A DNA stretch of 64,000 nucleotides, from contig JANDLV010000002.1 in assembly GCA_024330185.1 (NCBI GenBank), forward strand, positions 62,001-126,000. The letters are read 5' to 3'. Source of the stretch: Candidatus Siliceabacter maunaloa. Lineage in GTDB: Bacteria; Actinomycetota; Thermoleophilia; Solirubrobacterales; Solirubrobacteraceae. How positions within the stretch are numbered: the stretch's first letter is position 1; every line of letters starts with the position of its first letter. Of the stretch, positions 8,098-17,474 are shown in pieces. Position numbers and translations under genes: made by a program. Under the pieces are notes generated by a model. The model saw only the letters and a program-made list of their open reading frames with translations. It did not search any database and was not told the origin of the DNA.

Positions 8098-8345
8098 CGC
8101 GCCGGCCGCCAATGACCCCAACCCCGCTCCGACGTTGCTTCGCGCGGGAGCGAGACCTCCTGGTACAGGAGCATATGAAGGTCGCTGGCAATGGCGAACC
8201 TCGGGTGCTGCTTGGCGCGGATGATCTCCACGACGTCATGCGGCGCGCGGTTGCGCTCCAAGGCGTCGATGACCTGCTCCTTGGTCGCCGGATAGTCGAG
8301 GCCCTGCGTGTACCTCCTGGCTACGTCGATCGGCGATTCGTGCAC
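8094..8345 (-). CDS. DUF2795-like small protein
   Basis: An 83-residue soluble protein. IDVARRYTQGLDYPATKEQVIDALERN resembles the DUF2795 pattern (a short domain of unknown function in actinobacteria, split here into its recognisable parts DYPATKEQ and VIDALERN), followed by APHDVVEII. The GTG start at 8345 is preceded by a good GAGGAG Shine-Dalgarno about 8 nt upstream, which is unusual here, where many genes look leaderless. It is convergent with nfo, overlapping by 4 bp. No function is known. Confidence 0.65.
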   Translation of the reverse strand: MHESPIDVARRYTQGLDYPATKEQVIDALERNRAPHDVVEIIRAKQHPRFAIASDLHMLLYQEVSLPREATSERGWGHWRPAR

Positions 8346-8442
8346 CCTGTGCTCCTCTTGGTCGGTTCTCGATCGTGAAGATATCGCTTCCCACGCGGAT
8401 CGACCACTCCGACGCCGCCAGTCAAGGGGTGCAGCGCCGCGC

Positions 8443-11400
8443 TCAGGCCGCCTCGGCGGGGCCGGCCAGCTCGAGGGCGGCGGGGCCGAGGAGGCTGGCG
8501 ACGTCGGCGCGCAGGGCGGCGCAGGGACGGACGGCGAAGTCCTCGCCCAGGCGCAGCGTGCGGGGTGCGCCGGTGCTCATGGCCAGCGTTAGGACGGGCC
8601 GGGCCGGGCCGGGGTAGCGGGCGAAGAGCTCCTTGAGGTCGTCGATGACCGTGGCGGGCAGGGCGGCGGCGTCGAGACGCAACGGGAGGATCACCGGCTC
8701 GGCCGCACGGGTGGTCCTGGCCGTCTCGCGGGCCTTGGCGACCTCCTCCTCCGAGGGCTCGAAGCGGTCGACGGTCTGCAGGACCACGCACGTCTTGTCC
8801 TTGTCCTTGTGGTCCACGCGGCCGCGGACGACGACGACCTGGTCGAGGGACAGCTCGGCCTCGTACTCGCCCAGCACCTTCTCGAATGCCAGGATCTCCA
8901 CCGAGCCCTCGAGGTCGTCGAGGGTGGCGAAGAGCATCGACCCGCCGTTGCGGGTGCGGATCTTCTTGGCCGCGGTGATGATGCCCCCGACCGTGACCCA
9001 GTCCTTGTCGCGGCGCTGCGCCAAGGCGGTGAGCGAGCAGTCGACCCGGGCGACCAAGGCCTCGCGCACCTGCTTGAGGGGATGGGCCGAGAGGAACAGG
9101 CCGATCGACTCCTTCTCCACGGCGAGCAGCTCGGGCTGGGCGAACTCCTCGAGGGGGATCGGCGGGTGCTGGGGTCGTGCGAAGGGCGCCGGGGCGTTGC
9201 CGTCGGAGCCCGCGTCCATGCCGGCGGGGGCGGCCGGCTGGGCATCGAAGACGTCGAAGATGGAGCCCTGACCGATCTGGGCATCCTGCTGCATCTTCTG
9301 GCCGGCGCCCTGCGCCTGCTCGAGCACGGCGAGCATCCCCTTGCGGCTGGCGCCGGTCGACCCGAACGCCCCGCACTTGATCAGCGCCTCGATGGCCTTC
9401 TTGTTCACCGCGCGGCCGTCCACCCGCTCGCAGAAGTCCCACAGCGAGGCGAATGGCCCGCCCTCGGTACGCGCGGCCTTGATCGCCTCGACCGCCGCGA
9501 AGCCGACGCCCTTGACCGCGTCCAGCCCGAAGCGGATGTCCCCGTCGACGACGACGAAGTCGTGGTCGGACTCGTTGACGTCGGGAGGCAGGATCTCGAT
9601 GCCCATCTCCTCGGCCACCGCCGCGAAGAACGGCACCTTGTCCTTCGTGGACATCACCGAGGAGATCAGCGCCGCCATGTACTCCGCCGGGTAGTTCGCG
9701 CGCAGCCACGCGGTCCGGTACGCGATCAGCGCGTAACAGGCGGCGTGCGAGCGATTGAAGGAGTAGTCAGCGCTCTTGACGTTGGTCTGCCAGAGCCAGT
9801 CGATGACCTCGGAGGACGTGCCCGACTCCTGGCAGCCGTGGCGGAACTCCGGCTCCAGCGCGGCCATCTGCTCGCGGTTCTTCTTGCCGATGGCCTTGCG
9901 CAGGTCGTCCGCGCGGGCGCCGGAGAAGCCGGCGAGCGCCTTGGAGATCTGCATGGCCTGCTCCTGGTACAGGATCACGCCGTAGGTGGGACCGACGATG
10001 GGCGACAGGCGCTCGTCGCGCACGCTCACCCCGCCCGGGTCGCGCTTCCCGCGCGCGTAGGTGGGAATCTGGTCCATCGCCCCGGGGCGGTAGAGCGAGA
10101 CGAGGGCGACGAGGTCGTCGAACTCGGTGGGGCGCACGAGGCGCAGTGCGTCGCGCATGCCCTCGGACTCGAACTGGAACACGCCGACGCTGTCGCCGCG
10201 GGCCAGCATCCCGTAGGTCTTCTCGTCGTCGAGGGGCAGGCGGGTCATGTCCGTCCGCTCGCCCGTCGAGCGCTCGATGATGTCCAGCGCGTCCTCGATG
10301 ACGTCGAGGTTGCGCAGGCCCAGGAAGTCCATCTTGAGCAGTCCGAGGTCCTCGATCGGGCCCATGGGGAACTGGGTGACCTGGCGGTACACGCGGTTGC
10401 CCTGGTCGTCGACCTCGTTGGCGTCGGCGAGCTGGAGGGGGACGATCTCGGTCAGCGGCCGGTCGGCGATGACGACCGCCGCCGCGTGGATGGAGGAGTT
10501 GCGCACGATCCCCTCCAGGCCCCGGGCGACGTCGATGATCTCCTTGGCCGTCGGGTCGGCATCGTAGGCGCCGCGCAGCTCCTGCCCCGCTTCCAGGCAC
10601 TTGGCGAAGCTCGGCGACCGGCCCTGCTCGGGGTCGGGGATGAGCTTGGCCAGCCGGTCGCCCACCGCGTAGTCGTGGCCCAGCACGCGGGCGGCGTCGC
10701 GCGTGGCCGCGCGCGGGAACATGCGCCCGAAGGTCACGATCTGGGCCACCGCCTCACGCCCGTACTTCTCGGTCACGTACTTCATGACCCGCTCGCGGCC
10801 GCGCACCGAGAAGTCGATGTCGATGTCGGGCATCGACACGCGCTCGGGGTTGAGGAAGCGCTCGAAGAGCAGGCCATAGCGCAGCGGGTCGACGTCGGTG
10901 ATCGACAGGCAGTAGGCCACGATCGAGCCGGCCGCCGAGCCTCGCCCGGGGCCCACGGCGATCCCGTTGTCCTTGGCGAACGTGACGAAGTCCCACACGA
11001 TGAGGAAGTAGGCCTCGAAGCCCATGCGATGGATGACGCCCAGCTCCATCTCGGCGCGCTCGACGGCCTCGGCCGGCGGCGGGGAGCCGTAGCGCAGCGC
11101 CAGGCCCTCCATGACCCGCTCGCGCAGGTAGGCCTCCTCGCCGGCGCCTTCCGGCGTGGGGTAGGAGGGGATGAGCTGCTTGCCCAGCTCGATCGTCGTG
11201 TCGCAGCGCTGCGCGATCTCGAGCGTGGACTGGAGCGCCTCGGGCCACTCCGCGAAGGCCGCGGCCATCTCCTCGTCGTCCTTGAGGAAGAACTCGTTGG
11301 TGTCGAAGGTCAGCTTCGGCTCGGCCAGCGTGGACTTCGTCTGCACGCACAGCAGCGCTGTGTGATGGTGGTAGTCCTCGCGGCGCAGGTAGTGCACGTC

Positions 11401-12015
11401 GGCGGTGCCCACGAGCGGGCGGCCGACCTCCCGGGCGATGCGCACGATGCCCGCATTGGCCCGGTCCTGTAGGGCCAGGCCGTTCTTCTGCACCTCGAAG
11501 AAGACGTCCTGGGGGCCGAAGACCTGGAGGAGCTCGTCGGCGTGGGCGCGCGCCTCGTCGGGCCGCCCGTCCACGATGCGCTGGCAGAAGCGCGAGGCCA
11601 GGCACCCCGTGAGGGCGATGACCCCGTCGGCATGGCGTGACAGCAGCTCCATGTCCACCGTCGGCTTGCCGCGGTGCAGGCCCTCGAGGAAGCCGGCGCT
11701 GGAGAGCTCGACGAGGTTGCGGTAGCCCGCGTCTGTCTCGGCCAGCAGCGTGAGGTGGTTGCGCTCCTTGCGCGGCGTGGTGTCGCGACGGTCGTCCACG
11801 AGGTAGACCTCGCAGCCCTGGATCGCCTTGATCCCGTGCTTCTGACAGGCCTTGAAGAGCTCGACCGCGCCGTTCATCACACCGTGGTCGGTCAGGCCCA
11901 GGGCTGGCTGGCCGAAGGCCGCGGCGCGCTGGGCCAGCGCGTCGATCGAGCACGCCCCGTCGAGCAGGGAGTACTCCGAGTGGACGTGCAGATGGGCGCT
12001 GGTGGGGGCGGCCAC
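8443..12015 (-). CDS. dnaE: DNA polymerase III alpha subunit
   Basis: The 1190-residue catalytic subunit of the replicative DNA polymerase. An N-terminal PHP domain (HLHVHSEYSLLDGA, LTDHGVMNG) precedes the polymerase core with the catalytic aspartates in PDIDIDF. The beta-binding/HhH region and a C-terminal OB fold (VTVGGIITAAKKIRT) follow. The PHP motif histidines look intact, so proofreading exonuclease activity is possible. Length and order are those of DnaE rather than PolC. The GTG at 12015 lies 9 nt after TAGGTT and no Shine-Dalgarno is seen. No neighbouring gene is clearly in its operon. Confidence 0.98.
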   Translation of the reverse strand: MAAPTSAHLHVHSEYSLLDGACSIDALAQRAAAFGQPALGLTDHGVMNGAVELFKACQKHGIKAIQGCEVYLVDDRRDTTPRKERNHLTLLAETDAGYRNLVELSSAGFLEGLHRGKPTVDMELLSRHADGVIALTGCLASRFCQRIVDGRPDEARAHADELLQVFGPQDVFFEVQKNGLALQDRANAGIVRIAREVGRPLVGTADVHYLRREDYHHHTALLCVQTKSTLAEPKLTFDTNEFFLKDDEEMAAAFAEWPEALQSTLEIAQRCDTTIELGKQLIPSYPTPEGAGEEAYLRERVMEGLALRYGSPPPAEAVERAEMELGVIHRMGFEAYFLIVWDFVTFAKDNGIAVGPGRGSAAGSIVAYCLSITDVDPLRYGLLFERFLNPERVSMPDIDIDFSVRGRERVMKYVTEKYGREAVAQIVTFGRMFPRAATRDAARVLGHDYAVGDRLAKLIPDPEQGRSPSFAKCLEAGQELRGAYDADPTAKEIIDVARGLEGIVRNSSIHAAAVVIADRPLTEIVPLQLADANEVDDQGNRVYRQVTQFPMGPIEDLGLLKMDFLGLRNLDVIEDALDIIERSTGERTDMTRLPLDDEKTYGMLARGDSVGVFQFESEGMRDALRLVRPTEFDDLVALVSLYRPGAMDQIPTYARGKRDPGGVSVRDERLSPIVGPTYGVILYQEQAMQISKALAGFSGARADDLRKAIGKKNREQMAALEPEFRHGCQESGTSSEVIDWLWQTNVKSADYSFNRSHAACYALIAYRTAWLRANYPAEYMAALISSVMSTKDKVPFFAAVAEEMGIEILPPDVNESDHDFVVVDGDIRFGLDAVKGVGFAAVEAIKAARTEGGPFASLWDFCERVDGRAVNKKAIEALIKCGAFGSTGASRKGMLAVLEQAQGAGQKMQQDAQIGQGSIFDVFDAQPAAPAGMDAGSDGNAPAPFARPQHPPIPLEEFAQPELLAVEKESIGLFLSAHPLKQVREALVARVDCSLTALAQRRDKDWVTVGGIITAAKKIRTRNGGSMLFATLDDLEGSVEILAFEKVLGEYEAELSLDQVVVVRGRVDHKDKDKTCVVLQTVDRFEPSEEEVAKARETARTTRAAEPVILPLRLDAAALPATVIDDLKELFARYPGPARPVLTLAMSTGAPRTLRLGEDFAVRPCAALRADVASLLGPAALELAGPAEAA

Positions 12016-12024
12016 GGAACGGGA

Positions 12025-12030
12025 AACCTA
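12025..12030 (-). promoter_or_regulatory. -10-like TAGGTT of dnaE
   Basis: Ends 9 nt before the dnaE GTG; leaderless spacing, no -35 recognised. Confidence 0.4.
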
Positions 12031-12116
12031 GCCGCCGGATCGGACGGGCCGCGGGGCGTCCCCGCACCGTCCGGGAAACCGTCCCGCGAACCCGGGCGGC
12101 CCGCCCTCAGCCAGGC

Positions 12117-14543
12117 TCAGTCCTCGATGGGCAGGCCCTGCACGCGATCGAACCAGGCGTGCAGGCGGGCGACGGCGGCCGGGTCGCCGGTGACCGCCGC
12201 GCTCACCCCGTCGGGCAGCGGCTCGCGGGCGACGAGCGGCAGGAGGGCCCGCGCAGGGACCTCGACGGTGGCGTTGGGCAGGCCTTCGGGCATCTCGTCG
12301 GGCGCTGCCTCGGTGACGGTCAACGGCGCGCCGCCGGTGGTGGCGACGTGCCACACGGCCTCCTCGTCGCCCGTGACGCGGTAGGTCACCGCGAGCGGGT
12401 GGTCGTCGGTCCAGCGGCGGTCGACCGCCCGGGCCAGCAGGGTGAAGACCAGGCCGGGACCGAGGCTCTCCCCGCTGCGCGCGAGCGCGGCGAGGGACAG
12501 GGGCGCTCGGCGGGCGCGCAGCAGCCGCCACAGCCGCCGGCGGCTGCCCTCGACGTGGGCGCCGCGCAGGCGCCAGCGGGCGCTGCCCGTGGCCAGGCGG
12601 GCCACGGTGCGGACCGGGCCCGCGACGCGGAAGTCGACGCCGCCGGCGCCCGGGGCGGGCTGGGAGCGCGGCTCGACGCTCGCCTCACCGCCACCAAGCA
12701 CGACGCGTAGGGTCCCCGCGCCCTCGAGCGTGAGGTCGTAGCGCAGCGGACGGTCGAGGACGTGGCGCTGGGCGGGCAGCAGCGCGGCGACGATCTCGGC
12801 GGCCAGGGCGGTGTCGTCCCGGGCTATTGCCTCGACGGCCTCGGCGAGCCACTCGTCCTCGTAGCGGTCGCCGTCGGGGACGACGCGGGTGGGAAAGGCG
12901 GTCGTGTGGAGCGCGGGTGTGGGCACGGCCGCGTCGGTGGGCGCGGGAGCGTCGGCGGGAGGCGCGGGCGCGGCGGGAGGCGCGGGAGCGGCGGTGGGCG
13001 CGGGCGCCGGCGTGCTTGCGGAGGGTTGCCCCTCCTCGCCGTTGGTGTGGCCGTTCTCCCGCAGGCGCCGCGCCGCGGCGCCCAGGTCGGCGACCAGTCC
13101 CCCGGCGCCCGGGCCGCCCCGCCGTGGTCGGGCGCGCTCGAGCTCCTCGGCCAGCGCGCTGAGCTGGGCGCCCTGCGCCCGGTCGACCGGCGGGCGCGGG
13201 GGCGGCTCTTCGGCCGGCTCGGGAGCCTGCGACGGACTGTCGGGCTCGGCCGACTCGACGACGGCGATCCCGCGCGCGGCGAATGCGGCCAGCTCGGCAC
13301 GCACCCCCTCGACCGCGGTCGTCAGCTCGCCGCGGAGAGCGGCGAACTCCGTCTCGCGGCGCGCCCGCTCGTCGGCGAGCTCCAGGCGCAGGGTCCCGGC
13401 CGAATCGACGGCCAGTGGCTCGACGGTCGTCGCGGGGGGCGCGGGGACCGAGGCGGCGGAGTGGGGCTCCTCGTCGCCGGGCTCCTGAACGAGGGACAGG
13501 CCCCCGGAGGGCGGCACGGACGAGGCCTCGAGGCTCGCCACCCGCTCGGCCAGCGCGTCACGCTGTGCCTCCACCGTCGCGAGGTGGTCGGTCAGAGCGC
13601 CACGCTGCTCCTGGGTCGCGTCGAGGCGGCCGGCGAGCTCGGTGCGCTCGCTCTGCGCTGCGGCGAGTCGCTCCGCGAGGCCGGCCCGCTGCGCATCGGC
13701 GGCGGCGAGCAGCTCGGCCACGGCGGTCCGTTCGCTCTCCGCGGCGGCCAGCCGCTCGATCAGGCCGGTACGCTCCGCGCGCGCGGCGAGCATGCGCTGT
13801 CTGAGGTCGTCGGCCTCGACCACCCGGGCGCGCAGCTGGTCGACCTCCTCGGCGCGCTCCTCGGCCTCGGCCAGCCGCGCGCGGGCGTCGGCCAGCTCGG
13901 CGCCCAGGGCGTGCTCGAGCTGGTGGCGCTCCTCCTCGGCCTCCTCGCGCAGCGCGCGCTCGGCGTGCTCGCGCTGGGTGGCGGTCAGCAGAGCGCGGTC
14001 GCGCTCGTACAGTTGGGCCTGCGCGGCGTCGCGCTGTGCGATCACCTCGCGCAGGCGCTCCTCCAGCCCGCCGAGCTGGGCCTCCAGTGCCGCTGATGCG
14101 CGCTCGGCCTCCACGGCGCGGCGCGCCAGCTCGTCCTCGACCAGCTCGGCCCGCCGGGCGCGGCGCTCGGCGAGCACCGCGCGGTCGACCACCTCGGCCG
14201 GCTCGGGCTCCTGCGTCGCGCCGGCCTGCGCGGGGGGCAGGGCGACCTCGTCGATGCCCACCCGCATGCCCAATGGCCCGTTGAGCAGCCGGCGCAGCTC
14301 GCCGGGCACCGGGAAGGCCGCGCTCCACTGGCCCGGCCTGGAGGTGGGCGGCGTCGTGAGCGCCGGGAACATGTGGCGGTGGCGCTCCTCGTCGATGAGC
14401 AGGAAGGCCAGCCCCGCGGGGAGGGCGCCCCGCCAGGCGCCGAAGACCCGCACCTCCAGCGCGCCGCGCGCGCCGGGCACCCACTCGACCCGATCGACCT
14501 CCAGCACCGGGGACGCGGAGCCGCCGGGCTGGGGAGCGGTCAT
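12117..14543 (-). CDS. Coiled-coil protein with tandem SCP2-like C-terminus (tentative)
   Basis: An 808-residue protein not matched to a named family. Residues about 1-120 look like a beta-rich domain (VDRVEWVPG, FGAWRG, FPALTTPP). A long Ala/Glu/Arg coiled coil (about 130-430, with heptad-like ERLAAAESERTAVAELL units) follows, then a Pro/Ala linker and a globular C-terminus of about 250 residues. The C-terminus looks like two SCP2-type lipid-binding folds in tandem: DFRVAGPVRTVARLATG, then ATVEVPARALLPLV with AVTGDPAAVARLHAWFD. That assignment is by eye and uncertain. The ATG at 14543 overlaps the stop of the 48-residue membrane peptide (ATGA), implying translational coupling. Confidence 0.7.
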   Translation of the reverse strand: MTAPQPGGSASPVLEVDRVEWVPGARGALEVRVFGAWRGALPAGLAFLLIDEERHRHMFPALTTPPTSRPGQWSAAFPVPGELRRLLNGPLGMRVGIDEVALPPAQAGATQEPEPAEVVDRAVLAERRARRAELVEDELARRAVEAERASAALEAQLGGLEERLREVIAQRDAAQAQLYERDRALLTATQREHAERALREEAEEERHQLEHALGAELADARARLAEAEERAEEVDQLRARVVEADDLRQRMLAARAERTGLIERLAAAESERTAVAELLAAADAQRAGLAERLAAAQSERTELAGRLDATQEQRGALTDHLATVEAQRDALAERVASLEASSVPPSGGLSLVQEPGDEEPHSAASVPAPPATTVEPLAVDSAGTLRLELADERARRETEFAALRGELTTAVEGVRAELAAFAARGIAVVESAEPDSPSQAPEPAEEPPPRPPVDRAQGAQLSALAEELERARPRRGGPGAGGLVADLGAAARRLRENGHTNGEEGQPSASTPAPAPTAAPAPPAAPAPPADAPAPTDAAVPTPALHTTAFPTRVVPDGDRYEDEWLAEAVEAIARDDTALAAEIVAALLPAQRHVLDRPLRYDLTLEGAGTLRVVLGGGEASVEPRSQPAPGAGGVDFRVAGPVRTVARLATGSARWRLRGAHVEGSRRRLWRLLRARRAPLSLAALARSGESLGPGLVFTLLARAVDRRWTDDHPLAVTYRVTGDEEAVWHVATTGGAPLTVTEAAPDEMPEGLPNATVEVPARALLPLVAREPLPDGVSAAVTGDPAAVARLHAWFDRVQGLPIED

Positions 14544-14686
14544 TCCCCGCGGCCCTTGGCGGCCAGGGCGGCGACCCCGGCGATCACCACGGCGCCCGCA
14601 GCGACCTTGAGGTGCATGGCGTAGCGGCGGCGCAGGAACCACCAGCCGCCGCGCCAGACGGCGAATCCGAGCAGCTTGTAACCCAT
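14540..14686 (-). CDS. 48-residue membrane peptide coupled to the coiled-coil gene
   Basis: MGYKLLGFAVWRGGWWFLRRR begins this small protein. One hydrophobic segment (VAAGAVVIAGVAALAA) near the C-terminus suggests a single membrane helix preceded by a strongly basic region. Support for it being real: an ATGA overlap with the coiled-coil gene, an upstream TAGGAT 7 nt from the ATG, and tight spacing (36 bp) downstream of argG. It may anchor or regulate the coiled-coil protein. No family is recognised. Confidence 0.6.
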   Translation of the reverse strand: MGYKLLGFAVWRGGWWFLRRRYAMHLKVAAGAVVIAGVAALAAKGRGE

Positions 14687-14693
14687 GAGGGCG

Positions 14694-14699
14694 ATCCTA
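14694..14699 (-). promoter_or_regulatory. -10-like TAGGAT before the 48-residue peptide
   Basis: Ends 7 nt before the ATG at 14686. It would give the peptide and coiled-coil genes their own leaderless promoter, separate from argG. Confidence 0.4.
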
Positions 14700-14722
14700 C
14701 CCCGCCCTGCGAGGGAAGAGAA

Positions 14723-16000
14723 CTACGTGGGCGGATCGTTGCGCAGCCGCCACGCCATGCGCGACTGCAGCGACCACAGCTCGATGAAGCCCGGCGAGGC
14801 CTGCTGGCTGAACAGGCCGCCCGAGGCGGTGAAGGAGGCCAGCGCCTCGTCGTAGACGGCGTTGGGGGACTGGCGGGTGACCACCCGCGCGGAGCCCTTG
14901 TAGAGCTTGATCCCGATCGTGCCGGTGACCTGCTCGTTGACGCGCTCCATGTAGGCGTCGAGGTCCCCGCGCAGCGGCTCCCACCACAGGCCCGCGTAGA
15001 CGAGGTAGGCCCACTGGCGGTCCAGGTCGGCCTTGAACTGGTTCTGGTGGATGGTGCAGACGAGCTTCTCGAGCTCGCGGTGGGCCAGGAGCACGATGGT
15101 CGCGGCCGGCACCTCGTAGATGTCACGCACCTTGAGGCCGACGATCCGATCCTCGATGTGGTCGACGATGCCCACGCCGTGGCGACAGCCCATCTCCGCC
15201 GCGCGCTCCAGCAGCGCGACGAGGCCCAGCCGCTCGCCGTCCAGCGCCACCGGCACGCCCCGCTCGAAGGTCACCTCGACGATCTGCGTCTCGTCGGGCG
15301 CCCGCTCGGGCGGGGTGACGAGCTGGAAGACGTCGTCGTCGGGCGCGTGATCGAGCTCCTCGATCCAGCGGCCCTCGGAGCTGCGCCCCCACAGGTTGTC
15401 GTCGATCGAGTAGGGCGGCGTCCCCTCACTGGGACCCTTGACGTGGATGCCGTTGCGCCGCGCGTAGGCCATCTCCTCCTCGCGGCCCATCTGCCAGCCG
15501 CGCACGGGGGCGATGACCTTCAGCTCGGGGGCCAGCGTGGCCACGGTCGCCTCGATGCGCACCTGGTCGTTGCCCTTGCCCGTGCAGCCGTGGGCGATGG
15601 TGTCGCAGCCCACGCGGCGCGCGTGCTCGACCGCGAGCTTGGCGATCAGCGGCCGCCCCAGGGCAGTGAACAGCGGGTAGCCGCCGCCGTAGAGGCCGTT
15701 GGCCTTGATGGAGGGCAGCACGTACTCGCGCGCGAACTCCTCCCGCGCGTCGACCACGAACGTGTCCACCGCTCCCAGGTCGCGCGCCTTGCCCTCCACG
15801 ACGCCGTAGTCCTCCCCCGGCTGGCCCAGGTTGACCGTCAACGCGACCACCTCGGCGTCGTACTCGTCCTGGATCCACTTGAGCATCACGCTGGTGTCCA
15901 GCCCGCCCGAGTAGAGGAGCAGGACGCGGTGCACCTCCCCCTTCTCGGCGAGGTAGGAGGCGGTTCTGGTGTGCTGGGTCTGCTCGGTGATCTCGGCCAT
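14723..16000 (-). CDS. argG: Argininosuccinate synthase
   Basis: A 425-residue cytoplasmic enzyme that joins citrulline and aspartate using ATP, the penultimate step of arginine synthesis. The PP-loop YSGGLDTSVMLKW, HGCTGKGNDQVR, SIDDNLWGRS and the C-terminal KLYKGSARVV are all present. The length is in the normal range for the family's longer type. The other arg genes here (argCJBD, 22-26 kb) are in a separate operon; argF and argH are not in the window. The ATG at 16000 lies 10 nt after TAGGGT. Confidence 0.97.
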   Translation of the reverse strand: MAEITEQTQHTRTASYLAEKGEVHRVLLLYSGGLDTSVMLKWIQDEYDAEVVALTVNLGQPGEDYGVVEGKARDLGAVDTFVVDAREEFAREYVLPSIKANGLYGGGYPLFTALGRPLIAKLAVEHARRVGCDTIAHGCTGKGNDQVRIEATVATLAPELKVIAPVRGWQMGREEEMAYARRNGIHVKGPSEGTPPYSIDDNLWGRSSEGRWIEELDHAPDDDVFQLVTPPERAPDETQIVEVTFERGVPVALDGERLGLVALLERAAEMGCRHGVGIVDHIEDRIVGLKVRDIYEVPAATIVLLAHRELEKLVCTIHQNQFKADLDRQWAYLVYAGLWWEPLRGDLDAYMERVNEQVTGTIGIKLYKGSARVVTRQSPNAVYDEALASFTASGGLFSQQASPGFIELWSLQSRMAWRLRNDPPT

Positions 16001-16010
16001 GGGGCCGCGA

Positions 16011-16016
16011 ACCCTA
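16011..16016 (-). promoter_or_regulatory. -10-like TAGGGT of argG
   Basis: Ends 10 nt before the argG ATG. No Shine-Dalgarno lies between. Confidence 0.35.
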
Positions 16017-16040
16017 CGGGTCGCTCGTCGAGGTAGGTCC

Positions 16041-17444
16041 TCACGACCTGTCCCCGTACAGGTCCTCGGGCATGACGAGCCGGTAACGCTCCGGATCGGC
16101 GGCGGCGAGCTCGATCAGGCGGGGATCGAAGCCCGAGCGGGAGAAGAAGTAGTGCCTGCGCACCTCGCCGGCGTCCGGGATGTGCGCCTCCATGCGCGTG
16201 AGGAAGACGTCCTCACCACGGTCCAGTGGCGCGTTGGTCCACTGGCAGCTTGCCAGCGCCGTGATCCTCCCGTCGGCGTCGACGGCTGCGCCGTCGACCT
16301 CCAGCTCCTCGGTGCGTCGAGCCTGTGTGCGCACCTTTCCCCACCAGGGACCGGCTCGGGCGGCTTCCTCCTCGCGCTTCATGTACTCCAGGCAGATGGC
16401 CTCCCAGGCCGGCCTGGACACGAAGTGGTCGAGCTGCGGGAGGACCGTGCCCTCGAGGTGACGCCTCGCTTCATCGCGCGTGCGCAGGCGGGAGCGGTAG
16501 GGCTCGACGAAGCGAAAGGTGAAGTTGAGGAAGCCGTCGAGGATGGCCCAACTCGTCTTCTTCGACGACGGCCCGGCGGTGACCGGTCGCCGCTGCACGA
16601 CCAGGTCCAGACGCTCCAGGGTCCTCAGCACCTGGCTTGCCTGTGAGGAGCCCAGCCCGGTGGCGTTGGCGATCTGTGAGGTGCGCGTGTGGCCGCGGGC
16701 GACGGCCTCCAGCACGGCGACGTGGTTGAGCGGGTCGGCAAGCTCCCGGCGCAGCAGCAGCTCGGCCTCCTCGTGCAGGAAGCCGTCGCGGTGGAGGATG
16801 TGGCGCAGGATGTTCTCGCCGAGCGGAACGCGGTCATCGAAGGCCTGGAGGTAGTAGGGCATGCCCCCACAGACGGCGTAGGTGCGGACCTTGTCCTCGG
16901 GCGAGTAGGCGGGGACGAACTGCGCCGCGGAGGCGAACGGCTTGAGCGCGAGCTGGCCGGTCCGTCGCCCGTACATGCGCCCCGCGAGCACCTCGTCGCG
17001 GAAGAAGCTCACCTCGCTGCCGGCGAGGACCAGCATCAGGGGCAGCGAGCTGCCGGCCGCCCGCCACCAGCGGTTGAGCAGCGTGGGCAGCTCGCGCTGC
17101 CGCGTGGCCAGGTACTGGAACTCGTCGAGGACGATGAGCGTGGGCCCGGATCGAGCGAAGTCCGCCAGCGCCGTCAGCGCCGCGTCCCAGCCGGGCAGCG
17201 GCGCCTGCCGGTAGAGCGCGTTGGCGGTTGCGACCGCGAGCTCCCCGGAGAGCGCGTGCAGCTGGTTGCGCTCGGTGGTGTCGGTCGCCTCGAAGTAGAA
17301 GGAGCGCCTGCCCTGTGCGAAGTGGGACAGCAGCTCGGTCTTCCCCACCCGCCGTCGCCCCCACACGATGAAGAAGCTCGCACCCGTTCGCTGCCAGTGA
17401 TCCTCTAGCGCCGCCAGCTCGTCGATGCGATCGAAGAACTGCAC
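16041..17444 (-). CDS. DUF234-type (archaeal-like) AAA ATPase
   Basis: A 467-residue soluble protein of the STAND-like ATPase group common in archaea and scattered in bacteria. Walker A is WGRRRVGKTELL (about 29-40) and Walker B is LIVLDEFQYLA. A winged-helix segment (TRTSQIANATGLGSSQASQVLRT-type, described in parts) lies near 250-280. The C-terminal DUF234-like region (PAWEAICLEYM, then ELEVDGAAVDADGRI) resembles PD-(D/E)XK nuclease folds. The substrate is unknown; relatives are discussed as defence, transposon or regulatory ATPases. The GTG start lies 6 nt after TACTAT in an AT-rich patch unlike the surroundings, suggesting a strong or acquired promoter. Confidence 0.8.
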   Translation of the reverse strand: MQFFDRIDELAALEDHWQRTGASFFIVWGRRRVGKTELLSHFAQGRRSFYFEATDTTERNQLHALSGELAVATANALYRQAPLPGWDAALTALADFARSGPTLIVLDEFQYLATRQRELPTLLNRWWRAAGSSLPLMLVLAGSEVSFFRDEVLAGRMYGRRTGQLALKPFASAAQFVPAYSPEDKVRTYAVCGGMPYYLQAFDDRVPLGENILRHILHRDGFLHEEAELLLRRELADPLNHVAVLEAVARGHTRTSQIANATGLGSSQASQVLRTLERLDLVVQRRPVTAGPSSKKTSWAILDGFLNFTFRFVEPYRSRLRTRDEARRHLEGTVLPQLDHFVSRPAWEAICLEYMKREEEAARAGPWWGKVRTQARRTEELEVDGAAVDADGRITALASCQWTNAPLDRGEDVFLTRMEAHIPDAGEVRRHYFFSRSGFDPRLIELAAADPERYRLVMPEDLYGDRS

Positions 17445-17450
17445 TTCAAA

Positions 17451-17456
17451 ATAGTA
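17451..17456 (-). promoter_or_regulatory. -10 TACTAT of the DUF234 ATPase gene
   Basis: Close to TATAAT-type consensus and 6 nt from the GTG, inside an AT-rich stretch (about 17446-17492) that stands out in this GC-rich window. Confidence 0.5.
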
Positions 17457-17461
17457 GTAGG

Positions 17462-17474
17462 CAATAAGTTATTG
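17462..17474. promoter_or_regulatory. Palindrome CAATAAGTTATTG, candidate operator
   Basis: A perfect 6+1+6 inverted repeat upstream of the ATPase -10 hexamer, in the -35/spacer region. This is where a dimeric repressor would block transcription. The ATPase itself has a winged-helix region, so autoregulation is conceivable but unproven. Confidence 0.45.

Noticed and set aside
8809-11472. Plus-strand ORF opposite dnaE
   Set aside because: Same cause: antisense open frame over a conserved polymerase gene, with no start signal and no motif.
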